64,000 bases of DNA. Source: Miscanthus floridulus (Eukaryota > Streptophyta > Magnoliopsida > Poales > Poaceae). Below the pieces are notes generated by a model. The model was not told where the DNA came from. It saw only the letters and a list, made by a program, of their open reading frames with translations, and did not search any database. The stretch spans positions 102,906,320 to 102,970,319 of the forward strand of contig NC_089584.1 of the NCBI RefSeq assembly GCF_019320115.1, read 5' to 3'. Below, one piece after another: positions 12,056 through 24,660 of the stretch; within the stretch, counting starts at the first letter, position 1, and every line of letters begins with the position of its first letter. The position numbers and the translations under genes were made by a program.

Positions 12056-15000
12056 CTACCATTCTTGGAAAAAGGCGGGATAAACTTCTCGTAGATAATC
12101 TTCTTTTTCCCACGTAGCATCTTGTTCACTATGATTGTTCCACACCACCTTATAGAACTTAATAATCTTACTCCTTGTTACTCTCTCCATCTCTTCTAAT
12201 ACTTGAATTGGCTTTTCTTCATAGGTCAAATCCGATTGAAGCTGCATGTTGGTGGGTGCAATAGCTTCTTCTGGTACTCGAAGACATTTCTTTAACTGAG
12301 AAATATGGAACACATCAAAGATTGCACTCATCTCTGGTGGAAGTTGTAACTTATACGCAACCTTCCCTTTTCGTTCCAAAATTTTGTATGGCCCTACATA
12401 TCTTAGTGAAAGCTTCTTTTCATCCCAAATCTTTTCACACCTTTCATGGGTGATACTCTCAAGTATACATAGTCACCCACTTCAAAAGTCAGTGGTCTTC
12501 TTCTTTTGTCGGCATAACTCTTTTGTCTTGATTGAGCTGCCTTCATATGTTGTTGGATGATACGTACTTGCTCTTCGGCTTCATTGACAAAATCAATACC
12601 AAAGTATCTCCTTTCACCTGGCTCAATCCAGTTCAAAGGAGTTCTGCATTTTCTACCATACAAGGCTTCAAATGGAGCCATTTTGATACTTGCTTGATAA
12701 CTGTTGTTATAGGAGAATTCAGCTAAAGGTAACCATTTCTCCCATGAACCTTTTGAAGATATAACACAAGCTCTAAGTAAATCTTCTAGAATTTGGTTCA
12801 CTCGCTCTGTCTATCCTAAAGTTTGCGAATGGTAAGCTGAACTTCTGATTAGCTTGGTTCCCAAAGCCTGGTGTAAGTGCTCCTAGAAACGAGCTATGAA
12901 CTGTGGTCCTCGATCTGAGATTATAGTCCTAGGTACTCCATGCAGTCTCACGATCTGGGAAACATATATCACAGCGTATTTTCCCACTATATACTGTGTG
13001 TTCACGGGTATAAAGTGTGCTGACTTGGTGAGACGATCAATAATGACCCAAATTGAATTGTGACCTTTTGGCGTCATTGGAAGGCCTGTGATAAAGTCCA
13101 TGCTGATTTCCTCCCATTTCCATCCTGGAATAGGCAATGGCTGAAGTAATCCAGCAGTTTTCATATGGACAGCTTTTACTCTACTGCAGTTATTGCACCT
13201 AGCAACGTAGGTTGCGATCTCTTTCTTTATCTTAGTCCACCAAAAACAGGTTCTTAAATCTTGATACATTTTACTACTACCCGGATGGATAGACAATTTG
13301 GATGAGTGAGCTTCTTCTAAAATTTGATTCCTTAGCTCACGGTCTTTTGGTACCACCAGTCGGTCCTCAAACCATAATACACCTCTTTCGTCCAATCTAA
13401 AATGTTTGGTTTCCTGCTCTTGCATTTTTCTCTTGATGTGACTTATTCCTACATCTATCTGTTGTAGCTCTATGATTTTGCTCTCTAGTGAACAACTGAT
13501 TGTGATATTGTGTAGTATAGCAGGATGTAACAAGTTGAATCCATCTTCCAACAATGCTTCCATAGTGTTGCAATGGGACTTCCGACTAAGTGCATCGGCT
13601 ACTACATTTGCTTTACCCGGATGGTAATGCACTTCTAAATTATAGTCCTTAATCAATTCTAACCATCTTCGTTGTCTCATGTTTAGCTCTGGCTGTGTAA
13701 AGATATACTTGAGACTTTTATGGTCAGTATAGATATGACATACATTGCCCAACAAGTAATGTCTCCATATCTTTAATGCATGGACAACGGCTGCAAGTTC
13801 CAAATCATGTGTAGGGTAGTTGACTTCATGTTTTCTCAATTGTCGAGAGGCATATGCAATTACTCTCCCTTCTTGCATAAGCACACATCCTAAACCTATT
13901 CCAGATGCATCACAAAATACATCAAAAGGCTTTTCAATGTCTAGTTGTGCTAGCACAGGTGTGGTAGTCAACAAAGTTCTGAGGGTGTGAAAAGCTATCT
14001 CACATTCTGGTGTCCATTTGTACTTCTCATCTTTCTGAAGTAGTCTGGTCATAGGCTTAGCTATCTTTGAGAAATCTGGAATAAACCGATGAAAGTACCC
14101 TGCTAACCCTAGAAAACTCCAAACTTCATGAACCGAAGTTGGGGCTTTCCAATCCATGAACTCTTATACTTTTGATGGGTCTACTGAGATTCCATCTCTT
14201 GATAAAATGTGACCTAAGAAAGGTACTTTGCTCATCCAAAATTCACATTTGCTAAACTTGGTATATAGCTTATGCTCCCTCGGTCTGGATAGGACAATCC
14301 TCAGATGCTCCTCATGATCTGACTCATTTTCTAAATAAATCAATATGTCATCGATAAACACGACCACGAACTTGTCAAGTTCGGGCACGAATACCAAGTT
14401 CATCAGGTACATGAAATAGGCTAGAGCATTTGTTAGTCCGAAAGACATAACCAAATACTCGTATAAGCCATACCTAGTAGAGAAAGCAGTTTTAGGTATA
14501 TCCTCCGGTCTAATCTTTATCTGATGGTAATCTGATCTCAAATCAATTTTGGAGAATACTTTTGCCTTCGCTAGCTAATCGAACAAGATGTCGATGCGGG
14601 GCAGTGGATATTTGTTCTTGATGGTCACAGCATTGAGTGGTCTGTAATCTACACACATTCTCAGTGACTTATCCTTCTTTTTCACAAACAAGGCTGGACA
14701 TCCCCACGAAGATGAGCTAGGTTGGATAAGACCCTTGTCCAACAGATCTTGTAATTGAACCTTAAGTTCTGCTAACTCATTGGGTGGCATTCTATAGGGC
14801 CTTCTGGATATGGGTGCGGTACCTAGCACTAATTAAATCTTAAATTCCATGTCCCTATCCGGTGGTAGACCTGGTAATTCTTCTGGGAATACATCCGGAA
14901 ACTCACAAACCACGGGGATATCACATATTGTGGTGGTTTGGATAGCATAGGCTAAATGTTGGGGTTCAAAATCGCAGGAGAGTGGTACTAGAAAAGCATT

Positions 15001-16467
15001 CCCTCCCGTAGGTTCTCTCAACATGATAGTATGGGTGCTAGTGTCAATAAGAGCACCATGATACTTCATCCAATTCATGCCTAAGATTACACTTATCGAT
15101 AACCCCGGCAATATTATCAAATCTATTGTGTACTCCCTCCCTTGTATCGAGATGAGTACATTTTTGACTATCTTTTTGGTAGTAACAGTTCCCCCTGCTG
15201 AACTTATGTTAAAATCCCCTTTGCTTACTTCAATTATTTCTTGATCATGTCTAGATGCAAATGCTTGACTCATAAATGAATGAGAAGCTCCTGAATCAAA
15301 TAAAACAACAGCGGGATGCTTATTGACAAGAAACATACCAGCCATGACAACTTCTCCGACGGGCACCTCTTCTACAGCGGTATAATGCACTTGTCCCTAG
15401 CGTGCCCTGGCATTCACCTGCCTCTGATTGTTCTGATTCTGGTTGCTATTCCTCTTGGGGTGGGGGCATTCCTTGGACCAATGACCCAGTTGGTTCCAGT
15501 TGAAACATGGTTGATTACTTCTGAATCCAGTAGAGCTGTCCTGATTGCCATTTCCTTTTGGTAAGGCAATAGTAAATGTCTTACAGAATGGTTTTTGTGC
15601 CCTGTTATTTTGAGCTTTAGGTGGTGGAGGCCTAAACTTGGGTGCAGGTGGATGGAATTGTGGCCTAGATGTGATAGGCGCTTTTGATTGGAAGGATCCG
15701 GATGCACCGGCCTCATATGCCCTCTTGCGACCTTTAGCAACCGCATGCATGTTGTTGTGGTTTTCTTGGGTCAAGGCATCACTAATAAACTCATTGTACG
15801 TGGCACACCTAGAATTGGCCATGGTCTTCATTAGTTTAGTACCCAAACCTTGCTTGAAACTCTCTATCTTTTTCTCCTCGGTATCCACGAAACTGGGAGC
15901 ATATCTTAACAAGTTGTTGAATGCATGCATATATTCTGTGAGTGACTTTGTTCCCTGAGTGAGCCTCATAAATTCGGCTACTTTCATGTGCATTAGGCCT
16001 GGGGGAATATGGTGTCCCCTAAAAGCCAGCTTGAACTGTTCCTAGGTAACTCGCGCATTAGCAGGCAAAGACGATAGGAAATGTGTCCACCAGACCCCTG
16101 CTGGTCCTTGCAATTGATAAGAAGCATACTCTGCTTTCAGATGCTCCGTGACTCTCAGCAGACGGAATTTCTGCTCAATGGTATTCAGCCACTCATCGGC
16201 CTATAGTGGTTCCTTAGCCACCTTGAAGATTAGAGGCTTCGTGTCCAGAAACTCCTTGAATGTACTATGCTGATTTGGCTCGGCCCCTGGTTGATGTGGG
16301 TGGCCACGAGCAGTGTTTTGCGCGATGAGGAGCAAAGCTTCCTCCATTGTCCTTTGGCTCCCCAGGAACTGGGTAAAGAACTCCTGAGCAGACGGCGGCG
16401 GTGGGGGTGGCAAGTCATCATGGTTGCCATCCTAGCTGCCACCAGCTCCAGCACGGGTGCGCGTCAT
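12056..16467 (-). pseudogene. chromovirus gag-pol polyprotein (element C)
   Basis: One long - strand frame starts at ATG 16467 and stays open, apart from point stops, to about 12403, where a 1-base loss shifts the last part (12379-12056). Order: gag with a proline run (about 16400) and an altered zinc knuckle near 15480 (CFNWNQLGHWSKEC, Trp for the second Cys); protease with DSGAS (about 15300); reverse transcriptase ([10 protein letters not shown], then [10 protein letters not shown] near 14350); RNase H ([19 protein letters not shown]); integrase (IHPGS zinc finger, [21 protein letters not shown]); and a chromodomain-like end (KIIKFYKVVWNNH, ATWEKEDYLREVYP). In-frame stops lie near 16433, 16202, 16042, 15398, 14834, 14576, 14165, 12884 and 12802. 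Most are TAG where a Gln or Trp codon is expected. The copy cannot make its own proteins. Confidence 0.93.
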
Positions 16468-16833
16468 CTGCGAAGTTGCAACAATAAGCGATTATTGGTT
16501 GATGTCAAGAGATTGCAGAGGAATTATGTACTCATGCCAAACTGAAATTACTAGAGAAAATTCTCAAAATCACAATAAAAATAGAGGCATAATAATTCAT
16601 TCTCGCAACATGACATCCCCAATTTGACCACTTATCGCGCTCATAACGCATGCAAATTTAAATCGCGATCACCAACAAAGGACTGGAATAACATTGATGT
16701 TCAACCAAAAGTGCGATAGTCGTACGATTAACAACATTACATGATAGTCGGATTACTATTACCAAATTTGAACTACAGGTCCATTACATGAATAAAGGTG
16801 ATACATTAGTCCTTCCATTAAGTGCTAAGCGAT

Positions 16834-17760
16834 CTAATCCTCATCATGATCACTATCGAGGTCAGACGTAGGATCATCTCCTTCCTCAGGTTCTACTTCT
16901 TCTTCAGGCTCCACTTCTTCTTCTCCTTCCTTGTACCCTTCTAGATCCATTTCTGTGGCTCCAGGTGGGACATAAGGGTGGAGCTGATTATTCAGTAGAT
17001 GAACCTCTTCATGCAGATTATCGTTGTATTCTTCCGCATTGGCCAGCTGCTGTCCTAGCTCAAATTGTCGAGCTCTCAGAACATCTTCCCTGGACTAGGC
17101 TGCATTCCGCTGGTGAGTTAACCGAGTCATTTCTTCAGTGAGCCTTTCAATCTCTACATCATGCTCCCTCTGAAGCTAATGTCGGTCTTCGCGGGCATGA
17201 CCAAGAGCACCAGACACACGTCTGAGGCTACCTTCTACTCCATCTAACACTCTCATCACTGCGAACATGGCGCTCATGGTAGGGTTATCACTGTTCTGCC
17301 CTTCTGCTGCACCAATCTCCAAAGATCTTCTTCTTGCCTGCTACCATGAGTCAGTGGAGGGGTTACCCCTCAGAAAGACTCCAACCAAAGCGGCTACCAG
17401 CTCCTAAGGAAAATGATCCATGATATCCCTCAGGATCCCAAAGGCTGCCCTGCCAGCTGCTTCTTCAGCAGTCCTGCCAGTTGACTCATAACACCAACCG
17501 GTCCACTCAGAATCGTCACCTCGGGGATGAATAACGGCCTCCACAGTAACTAAGAGACCTTCTCCCAACTGCTCATTCGCCCAGAAGTAGCGGGGTTCCA
17601 TTCTGTCAGGATAGCCTACATAGCTGAGCACTCTCCACAAGAGTGTAGGCATCCCCAACTCTCCAAGGAACATGTGACGTTTATGGGTACGTGGAGCAAG
17701 CTGATGGCTGGGAGCTCTGCCTCCGGTGGACTTGCGAGCAGTCTACTTGGTGCGTGCCAT
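16834..17760 (-). pseudogene. accessory ORF with histone H3 N-terminal tail (element C)
   Basis: The frame starts at ATG 17760 and runs 308 codons to a TAG at 16834-16836, upstream of gag, on the same strand and in the same frame as gag. After the Met it reads ARTK*TARKSTGG, then RAPSHQLA: 17 of the first 21 positions equal histone H3, and the stop replaces Gln5. The rest is not a histone fold. It has a middle region of unknown family (MFLGELGMPTLLWRVLSYVG onward, residues 30-118), a probable coiled coil (about residues 200-265, DVEIERLTEEMTRL and following) and a very acidic end (EEEVEPEEEVEPEEGDDP). Five internal stops exist (residue 6 and near 17405, 17342, 17176, 17097). All are TAG and would be CAG before one C-to-T change, and no frameshift is needed. 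Function is unknown; a histone-tail mimic is my inference. Confidence 0.85.
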
Positions 17761-18508
17761 CTGCACCATTAACATGCACCACTTGGTGAGATAATGCCAT
17801 AATGGATAAGAGTTACATAACCGAGTAAGAATTTTATAAGGGAGGAACAATGTAATTATGTGAATGGTAATTTAATATGATGCATGCTCATGCCGTACGT
17901 CCTCACAAACTTAGGAAAAAAAATTTGGTTCTAACGGTAGACACGGTGGCATACATACGTTCTCTCATAAATAGCATAACTAGTCGAGCTACACATTTTG
18001 TTGTTAGTGTATCTGCATAAAATTTCATTTCAACCCTAAACCCATAATGAATATGCAGAATGTAATTGTAAATACTTCCATATATGTATACCCATACATA
18101 TACTTCTGTATCAATCTACCCGACAATAATTTAACCCACAATTAAATACGTACCATATACACATGCAAGCATGTATACATAGCCGTACCAAAGCTAACTC
18201 TTCCTGACCGCATGCTCATATCTTGCGGTCATACACTCATCTTACCTTGGCGTAGAGGCATTTGATCCATACATTACCACTCAAGTGAATGGCATCCATA
18301 CTATAGCACACCGTATGGACGACGAAGTAAAAACCCCCATGTTAGTACTTAAATAGCCACCTAATAGTCCTTAATTTGGGCATAAGGAAAGTGATCATTG
18401 GCACACTTTAGATTTCAAATACCTATTATATCACTATTAGTTGCTAGAGAAGGGTTTTTGGAAAACAAAAACTTTTGTTTTAAATACACTTGTGACAAAT
18501 AACGCTGA

Positions 18509-18525
18509 ATCTTGCTCTGATGTCA
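18509..18525 (-). other. primer binding site of element C
   Basis: On the - strand the sequence GACATCAGAGCAAG follows the 5' LTR after two bases. It resembles the initiator-methionine tRNA complement TGGTATCAGAGC with a few changes. About 750 bp separate it from the H3-tail ORF. Confidence 0.7.
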
Positions 18526-18527
18526 GC

Positions 18528-21500
18528 TGTCGCAGAACCGACCAATTTATAAGAATACAAGTACAATAGCAATCCGCAAGCGGTCGCACTGTCATACTTG
18601 AACCCATATAAACCCAGTAGTCCGTCGAGTACCACGACGGGTCTCGATAAACGATTTACAACAACCAAGATTGTACAGGATTCAACATACATGCCACATA
18701 TTACATAAAGTTCACATATACTTTTCATCATCAGAGTATGAATAAAAGTTATTACAAACCAAGTTTGATAAATAAAGCGGAAGCAAATAAGTTCGAAGAT
18801 AAAGTTTCCAACATAGTTTGATACAGTGCCAAACTAGATCACGATCCACAAAAGCAAAGATAGGAATTACTATAGAAGCCTGCCCAAGGCTTACTCCTCA
18901 TCCACGGTGGGATAGAAGCAACTCTTACAATACCCATGATACACAGTGCCATCTGCAACAATGGGAAATAAAACCCTGAGTACGAGAAGGTACTCAGCTA
19001 GACTTACCCGTCATGAACCAGAAATAAAATGACTCCAAGGATTATGCAAGGCTGTATAAGTGGACGTAACTTGACAACATTTTTGCGTAAAAGCAATTAA
19101 ATCATGGTACAGTTACAAATTCTTTACCAAGTTATTTATAACTATCCATTTCTAGGTTAGCAACTATCATGTGCCAAATATGTGGTATATCATTTAGAAG
19201 CATACAATAGTAACCATAGCAGGTATTGTAATTCCCTTTTTATCCGAACCATCATGTTTCATAACACAGTTGCTACGATGTTGGGACTAGCCAAGTTTCT
19301 CACTATCCGGGAGAGACGGCGATTCGAATCGATTTCAACCAGCTGGGAATTTATTCCTAACACAAACCCAGGTCTACCAGCCACGATAGCCTTAGGTCAC
19401 CTTTGGTACAACTCTGGTACACATTTCGCGGGTCCGTACTGCACCGCACAATCTGGAACACCAGATGCCAGGATGCTCAGGCCAAGCCTGCCCTTGGGCT
19501 GAGTCTGATTGTTCCTCAGAAGGAGCGCACAACAGAATGATTCCCAGCCTGAGTTGAATTACTTGGCTTCGTGGTCGGAACGAGTTATCCGGCCAGCTAA
19601 GTGAGAGGCATGTGTTCAATCTTGTTAGAAGCGCCAACAACGGTATGGTCCTTAATCGACACAGACAAGGATAAATCCACACCCAAGACCTCCATGTCTT
19701 GTCGCTTCTCTATCGACTTCCTGTCCGGTCTTGATTTACTTTTACCCCATGGTTCTTGTTTCACGATAGCAAATATAGCCAACCATGCTCCGGTATCCAC
19801 CTATATCTCACAGGTGATAGGACATCACCCGACTTCTACCGGTCTAAGCATGGCTAAGCATATATATTCGATCCTGGACCTATACCGGTTAAAGGTGTAA
19901 TATCTGGACAAGGAATGTACATGCATCAAGTGGTTCCATTCAACTCGTATAACCTAATGCAGCAATCATAAGTACTTCAGTAAACATTTGTAAATTACTA
20001 GGAGACTTATAATGCTCCAGGGCTTGCCTCGTAGAAAGGAAGTAGGGCGATGGTCAGGGCACTCCGGAAGCTCTTCAGGGTTCTGCTCCACGCCATTAGG
20101 AGCTGCGGCTTGCGGATCCTCCTGCTGATTCCCTTCCTCTACTTCTTCGAATTCCAGCAACGTGATCTCTTCCTCCAATCCTAGATGCATGAGTATGGCA
20201 TAAGTATTACGAATGCATATATGTTAACAAGTGCATCATGTTGATTGAGTAGGTGCATATCTCTTCTCGATTATTACTTAACTACTTCTACAATGCATCG
20301 ACTATGCCACAAACAGTAGCTACTTGTTTTACTCATAACTGGAGTTCTACTAATCCAAAAATAGTGATCCTAGACTTTCTGGAAAGCTTATCAAATTCTC
20401 TACAACTTTGTTATTAACCATTTTTACAATACACATCAGTTTCAACATGCAACTCATCACACTCTAGAATCAGTCCGGAAACTATTTAATATGCAATATA
20501 AAGTAATAATACTTCTACTTCATGTAATCATTCAAAATTTGACAACATAGAATCTACCAACTGTTTAAGCACACCAAATACATTTAAGATAATATAATGG
20601 TGAAGCCCAAACTATTTATTTAATTACCTTTATTATTTTATTTAGATATCTAGGTTAAATAATAAACATATATCAGATATACTTAATAAATTCTCAAAAA
20701 TTTACAGTGCCTTACTAATGCTATCAAAGGACTACTATAAAAATTTCATGTCATTTTACCAAGTAGAGCATCCTATACAAAAATGACAAGGAAGTAAGGC
20801 TTGAAATAGCATAAATGGAAAATCCTATTGAAAAGTGTCAAGCAACAGATTTACTATTTTTTTCAACATCCATAGGGTACTAGGATTACCTCCAACAAAT
20901 TTCATGAATTTTGGACTCATAATTAATTTATGAAAATTCATGCAAGGATTGACTATCCATAAAAGAAAAATCTATAACTATAAATCTACCCATGCACTGG
21001 TCCTCAAATTTTTACCAGAGCTCATATATGCTGAGACTAGCTTACCACAAAAATTTCATAATTTTTGGAGCATAGGAACTCTAGATATAAAATAAACAAA
21101 TTTGAGTGCATTCAAAAGCACATTTCAAATCCCTATTTAAATCTCCAAAAATTTCTACTATTGAAGATAAAAACATATTTTTCCTAAATACTACACTTCC
21201 TAAGGAACACAACCAACTTTATTTCACAATTTTTGAAGTTACCAAACTGGAGATCTAAAAATAACAAAAACACATGAAATCAGGATTTAAATCTGAAAAG
21301 AATGAAATAGCTTCCAGGTTGGAGTCGCTGACAAACGGGACCCACAAGTCAGGGGACCCCACATGTCAGTGAAACGGAACAGAGCAATGGCACGGAATCA
21401 ACGCGGGAACGACGGAGCTCGCCGACGGTGGGGTTGCCGGCGGTGACATCATCACCAGATGTTCTACTCGACATTGCGCACCCAACCATCTACTTGGTGG

Positions 21501-22976
21501 GACTGCTCGTCGGTGTTAGCAATGGCGGCGGCGCTCATGGCAGAGTGGTGGCGCTAGATGACGGCAAGGCGCCGGTGGAAGCCACGGCAAAGTCAAGTGA
21601 CGCACTCTACAGGACTACGGAGACTCTACGACGGTGGCTACGCGACCAAGGCGGCTAGAGCGGCTCCGACGAAGCACGGCCATGGCAGCAGCCATGGTGG
21701 AGCTCCGGCAAAGGCAAACCTGCGACGGCGCAACACTGAACGTGGCTTACCAAGGCAAAATCGTGGGTGCTGCAAGGTGGAAACGGTGGGGAAAGTGGAG
21801 ACGGAGCTACGAGCGTGACTGATTGGCGAATGGAACGACGATGAGCGCTGGTGAGCTCGGCGGAGTGGCTGCGACGGCGATGGCGTGGCGGGTGCTCGGA
21901 GGCTGCGTTGTGGTGAAGGGGAAGCCAGAAAAGCGAAATGGGAAGCGCAGGGCGATGCGGGCGAGCGCGGGGGTGTTGAAGGCATGTACTGGCCCGACGT
22001 GGCCTGGCTGGGCAGAGCAGAGGCGACGCGCGGCCTCTCCTCCTCCATGCAGCAGCCATGGCCTGAAGGTGGTCAGCCACTGACGTCGTGATTCAGTTCG
22101 TTCAGACAACCCGAAGCCGAGCCTGACGCCAAGTTTTCACGCTGATGCAACGGCTAATCCATGGCTCCAATTCGTAACTGACCTAAACAACTTTTGTAGA
22201 CCTAAGTACCAGCTACAAATCTTGTTCAAAGAACTCGTTCTAATTCACAACAGAAACAGAGTAATATCGCCCCAAACATCGGCTGTCAGTCTGTCAGTTG
22301 AAAAAGACTTGGTGAAATTTGCTAAGTGTTGAAATCAGTGATTTGATTATTTTTGTGAGACCAATTCAAGCATGTTAGAAGCTAAATCAGTCAATGACCC
22401 AAAAATAAAAGTTGTTCCTTATGTCAAATACTACAACTTTGCTTTAGTGAACTCCTCCATGCAAGGTCTCTAACACCTAGTTCCAAATTGGTCAAACATG
22501 TCACATTTAAAAGATGAAACACATCAAAGCATGGCTTAATGACCTATTTACCCCTAACCATGAATATCAAAGTTGTTTATAATGATACTCTAAACATGTT
22601 TAAGCAATTTGCAAGGTCATTTAATCATTTCATGTAGTAGTCACTCATAGAGCTATTTAAAGTAATCACATGAAATATGCCTTAAAGGCTTGATTATGAA
22701 AAGTGACTTTCATGAACCATGCACTAATTGCTAACCCAAGTGTGGTTACATGTTTTTGTGACTCACATCTACCAAGTACATGTTTTCATTCATGATTATT
22801 TGCATAAGTACAAAGAAACATGCAAAAACAAGCAAATGTTGCATATGTTTCAAGAAACACGAGATAACAAGTAATGTTTCATATGTTTCCATCAAATGTT
22901 TTAATTGTAAATGATGATTTATGAATGCTTGATGCTCATGCTCATGTTATGCAAGGCTAACACCCGAGGTGTTACA
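18528..22976 (-). repeat. 5' LTR of element C
   Basis: This 4449-bp partner of 7550-12012 has the same termini. It differs by scattered substitutions, many of them transitions, and by lacking the 14-bp duplication near the end. It is the promoter-bearing LTR for the - strand element. Confidence 0.95.
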
Positions 22977-22981
22977 GAAGA
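22977..22981. repeat. right target-site duplication of element C (GAAGA)
   Basis: Identical to 7545-7549. The copia gag frame resumes directly after it. Confidence 0.95.
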
Positions 22982-24660
22982 TCTTGCTCTCATGGTGAAG
23001 AAAGCTACCAAAATGCTAAAGAAGCTAAACATGAGTGGCATCAAGTTTGATGGCAAGAAGAAGAAGTTCTTCACAAGCTCTAGAAGAAAGCCAATCTCCG
23101 AAATGGATTGATTCAATTGTGGTGAACTTGGTCATCTAGCACATCAATGCACCATGCCTAAGAAAAACAAGTTCAAGAACAAGAACAAGGGCAAGAAAGA
23201 TGACTCAAGTAACGAAGATGAAGATGAGAAGAAGAACAAGCCATACAAGAAGAGAGATGGCAAAAAGAGGGACTTCCACAAGAAGAAGAAGAGTGGAAAG
23301 GCCTACATCATCGGTGATTGGCTCACGAACATTGATTCATCTAGTGGATCATCTGATGATGATAGTGAAGATGAGAAGGTGGCCGCCATTGCTATTGATC
23401 TTTCATCTTCACCGCCACCATCGCCATCATCCTCTACACACCTATGCCTTATGGCCAAGGGTGAACGCAAGGTAACAAATAATGATGATAGTAGTGATGA
23501 TGAGCAAGCTAGTGATGATGATAGCAATAGTGATGATGATGATTCACCTTCATATGATGATCTTGTCAAAATACTAAGATAATACACTAAGATCATTAGA
23601 AAGAGTAGAGCTAAAAATGAAAAGCTTGATGCTAAAAATGATTCACTCTTAGCAAAATGTGATACATTGGAAAAGGCTAATGTTGAGCTTAAAGAGACAA
23701 ATGATGCTATATCATCCAAACTCAAGGAGCTCAAATCTTCTAAGAAAGAGCTTAAAGATAAACATGATAAACTTGAGTGGGTGCACAATGAGCTCATCAC
23801 TAGCCACAACAAGCTAAAAGATGAACATACAACTCTAAAGATCAATTATGATACTCTTATTATTGCTCAAGAATTTTTACCAAATGAGCCACATGATGCT
23901 ACTAACCATGTTGTTAAGATTGATATAGCTACATCATGTGATGATTTGATTGATGAGAGCATTGAGCAAGGATCTAGTGGCAAAGGCAAGAAAGTGGTTG
24001 AGTGCAATGACTATGATGAATATGTCAATCTCAAGAATACAAATGAAAAGCTCATGAAAGATCTTGAAGAGATGAAAAGTCACAACACCATTATGCTAGA
24101 AACTCTTGAGCATGATGAAGAGTTGATCCTTGAGAATGAGAAGCTCAAAGAAGAGAACAAGAAGCTCAAGGAAGAGAAGAACAATGATATTCTCAAAGAA
24201 GAGAACAAGAAGCTCAAAATAGAGAAAGAGCATCTCAAGATAGGATTGAGCAAGTTTGCAAGAGGCAAGCATCTCCAAAGTGAGCTACTCATGAACACCA
24301 TCATGAAGATGGATAGAAGTGGCATTGGATATGTGGCAAGTGTAGAGAAGAAGAAGGCTCAAGTTCAACAACAATAATCAAAGCCAAAGCCAAAGCCAAA
24401 GCCAAAGAGATTTTTGAGTGTGGACAAGGCCACTTTGCTCATGAGTGCCAAACTCCACTGCCACAATCCTTGCCCAAGCATGCTAGACCCTTTGCCTTCA
24501 ATGCTCACTACATGCTTAGAAATGATTCTAGTGGAAAGATGAAAGTCATGTTCTTAGGACCCAATAACAAGAATAGACCTAAGAAGATTTGGGTGGCTAA
24601 GTCACTTGTTGAGAAGGTGAAGGGCCCTCAACAAGTTTGGGTTCCTAAAGCTTGAATCTC
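22982..24660 (+). pseudogene. copia gag, 3' part with zinc knuckles and coiled coil (element B)
   Basis: This continues the gag interrupted at 7549. A zinc knuckle (FNCGELGHLAHQC) lies at about 23111-23150; its first Cys codon is now TGA. Lysine-rich and acidic Ser/Asp stretches follow (KNKGKKDDSSNEDEDEKKNK at about 23186-23245). A long coiled coil rich in KLKEE repeats spans about 23600-24330. A CCAAAG hexamer repeat is at 24383-24410, and a second knuckle (FECGQGHFAHEC) is at about 24416-24451 in a shifted frame. An in-frame stop at 23580-23582 and the later shift break the gene. The coiled coil and double knuckle are typical of the SIRE/Maximus gag. Confidence 0.85.

Larger units (their letters stand above)
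7550..22976 (-). mobile_element. complete Ty3/gypsy chromovirus with H3-tail ORF (element C)
   Basis: A full-length 15.4 kb element on the - strand has two LTRs of about 4.45 kb, a primer binding site, a leader that encodes a histone-H3-tail-like ORF, a single gag-pol frame and a polypurine tract. Reverse transcriptase and RNase H precede integrase, which defines Ty3/gypsy, and the integrase ends in a chromodomain-like segment. A perfect 5-bp target duplication (GAAGA) flanks it inside the gag of element B. By eye the LTRs differ at roughly 3% of positions in the 600-bp stretch I compared (9001-9600 against about 19979-20580), many of them C/T changes, pointing to insertion on the order of a million years ago under usual grass rates. 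All genes carry stops. Confidence 0.95.

Noticed and set aside
16834..17760. A true histone H3 gene
   Set aside because: Only the first 21 residues match H3; no histone fold follows, and the frame lies inside the leader of a retrotransposon.
24383..24410. CCAAAG hexamer array as a regulatory repeat
   Set aside because: It encodes a Lys-Pro run in gag between the coiled coil and the second zinc knuckle; simple coding microsatellite.
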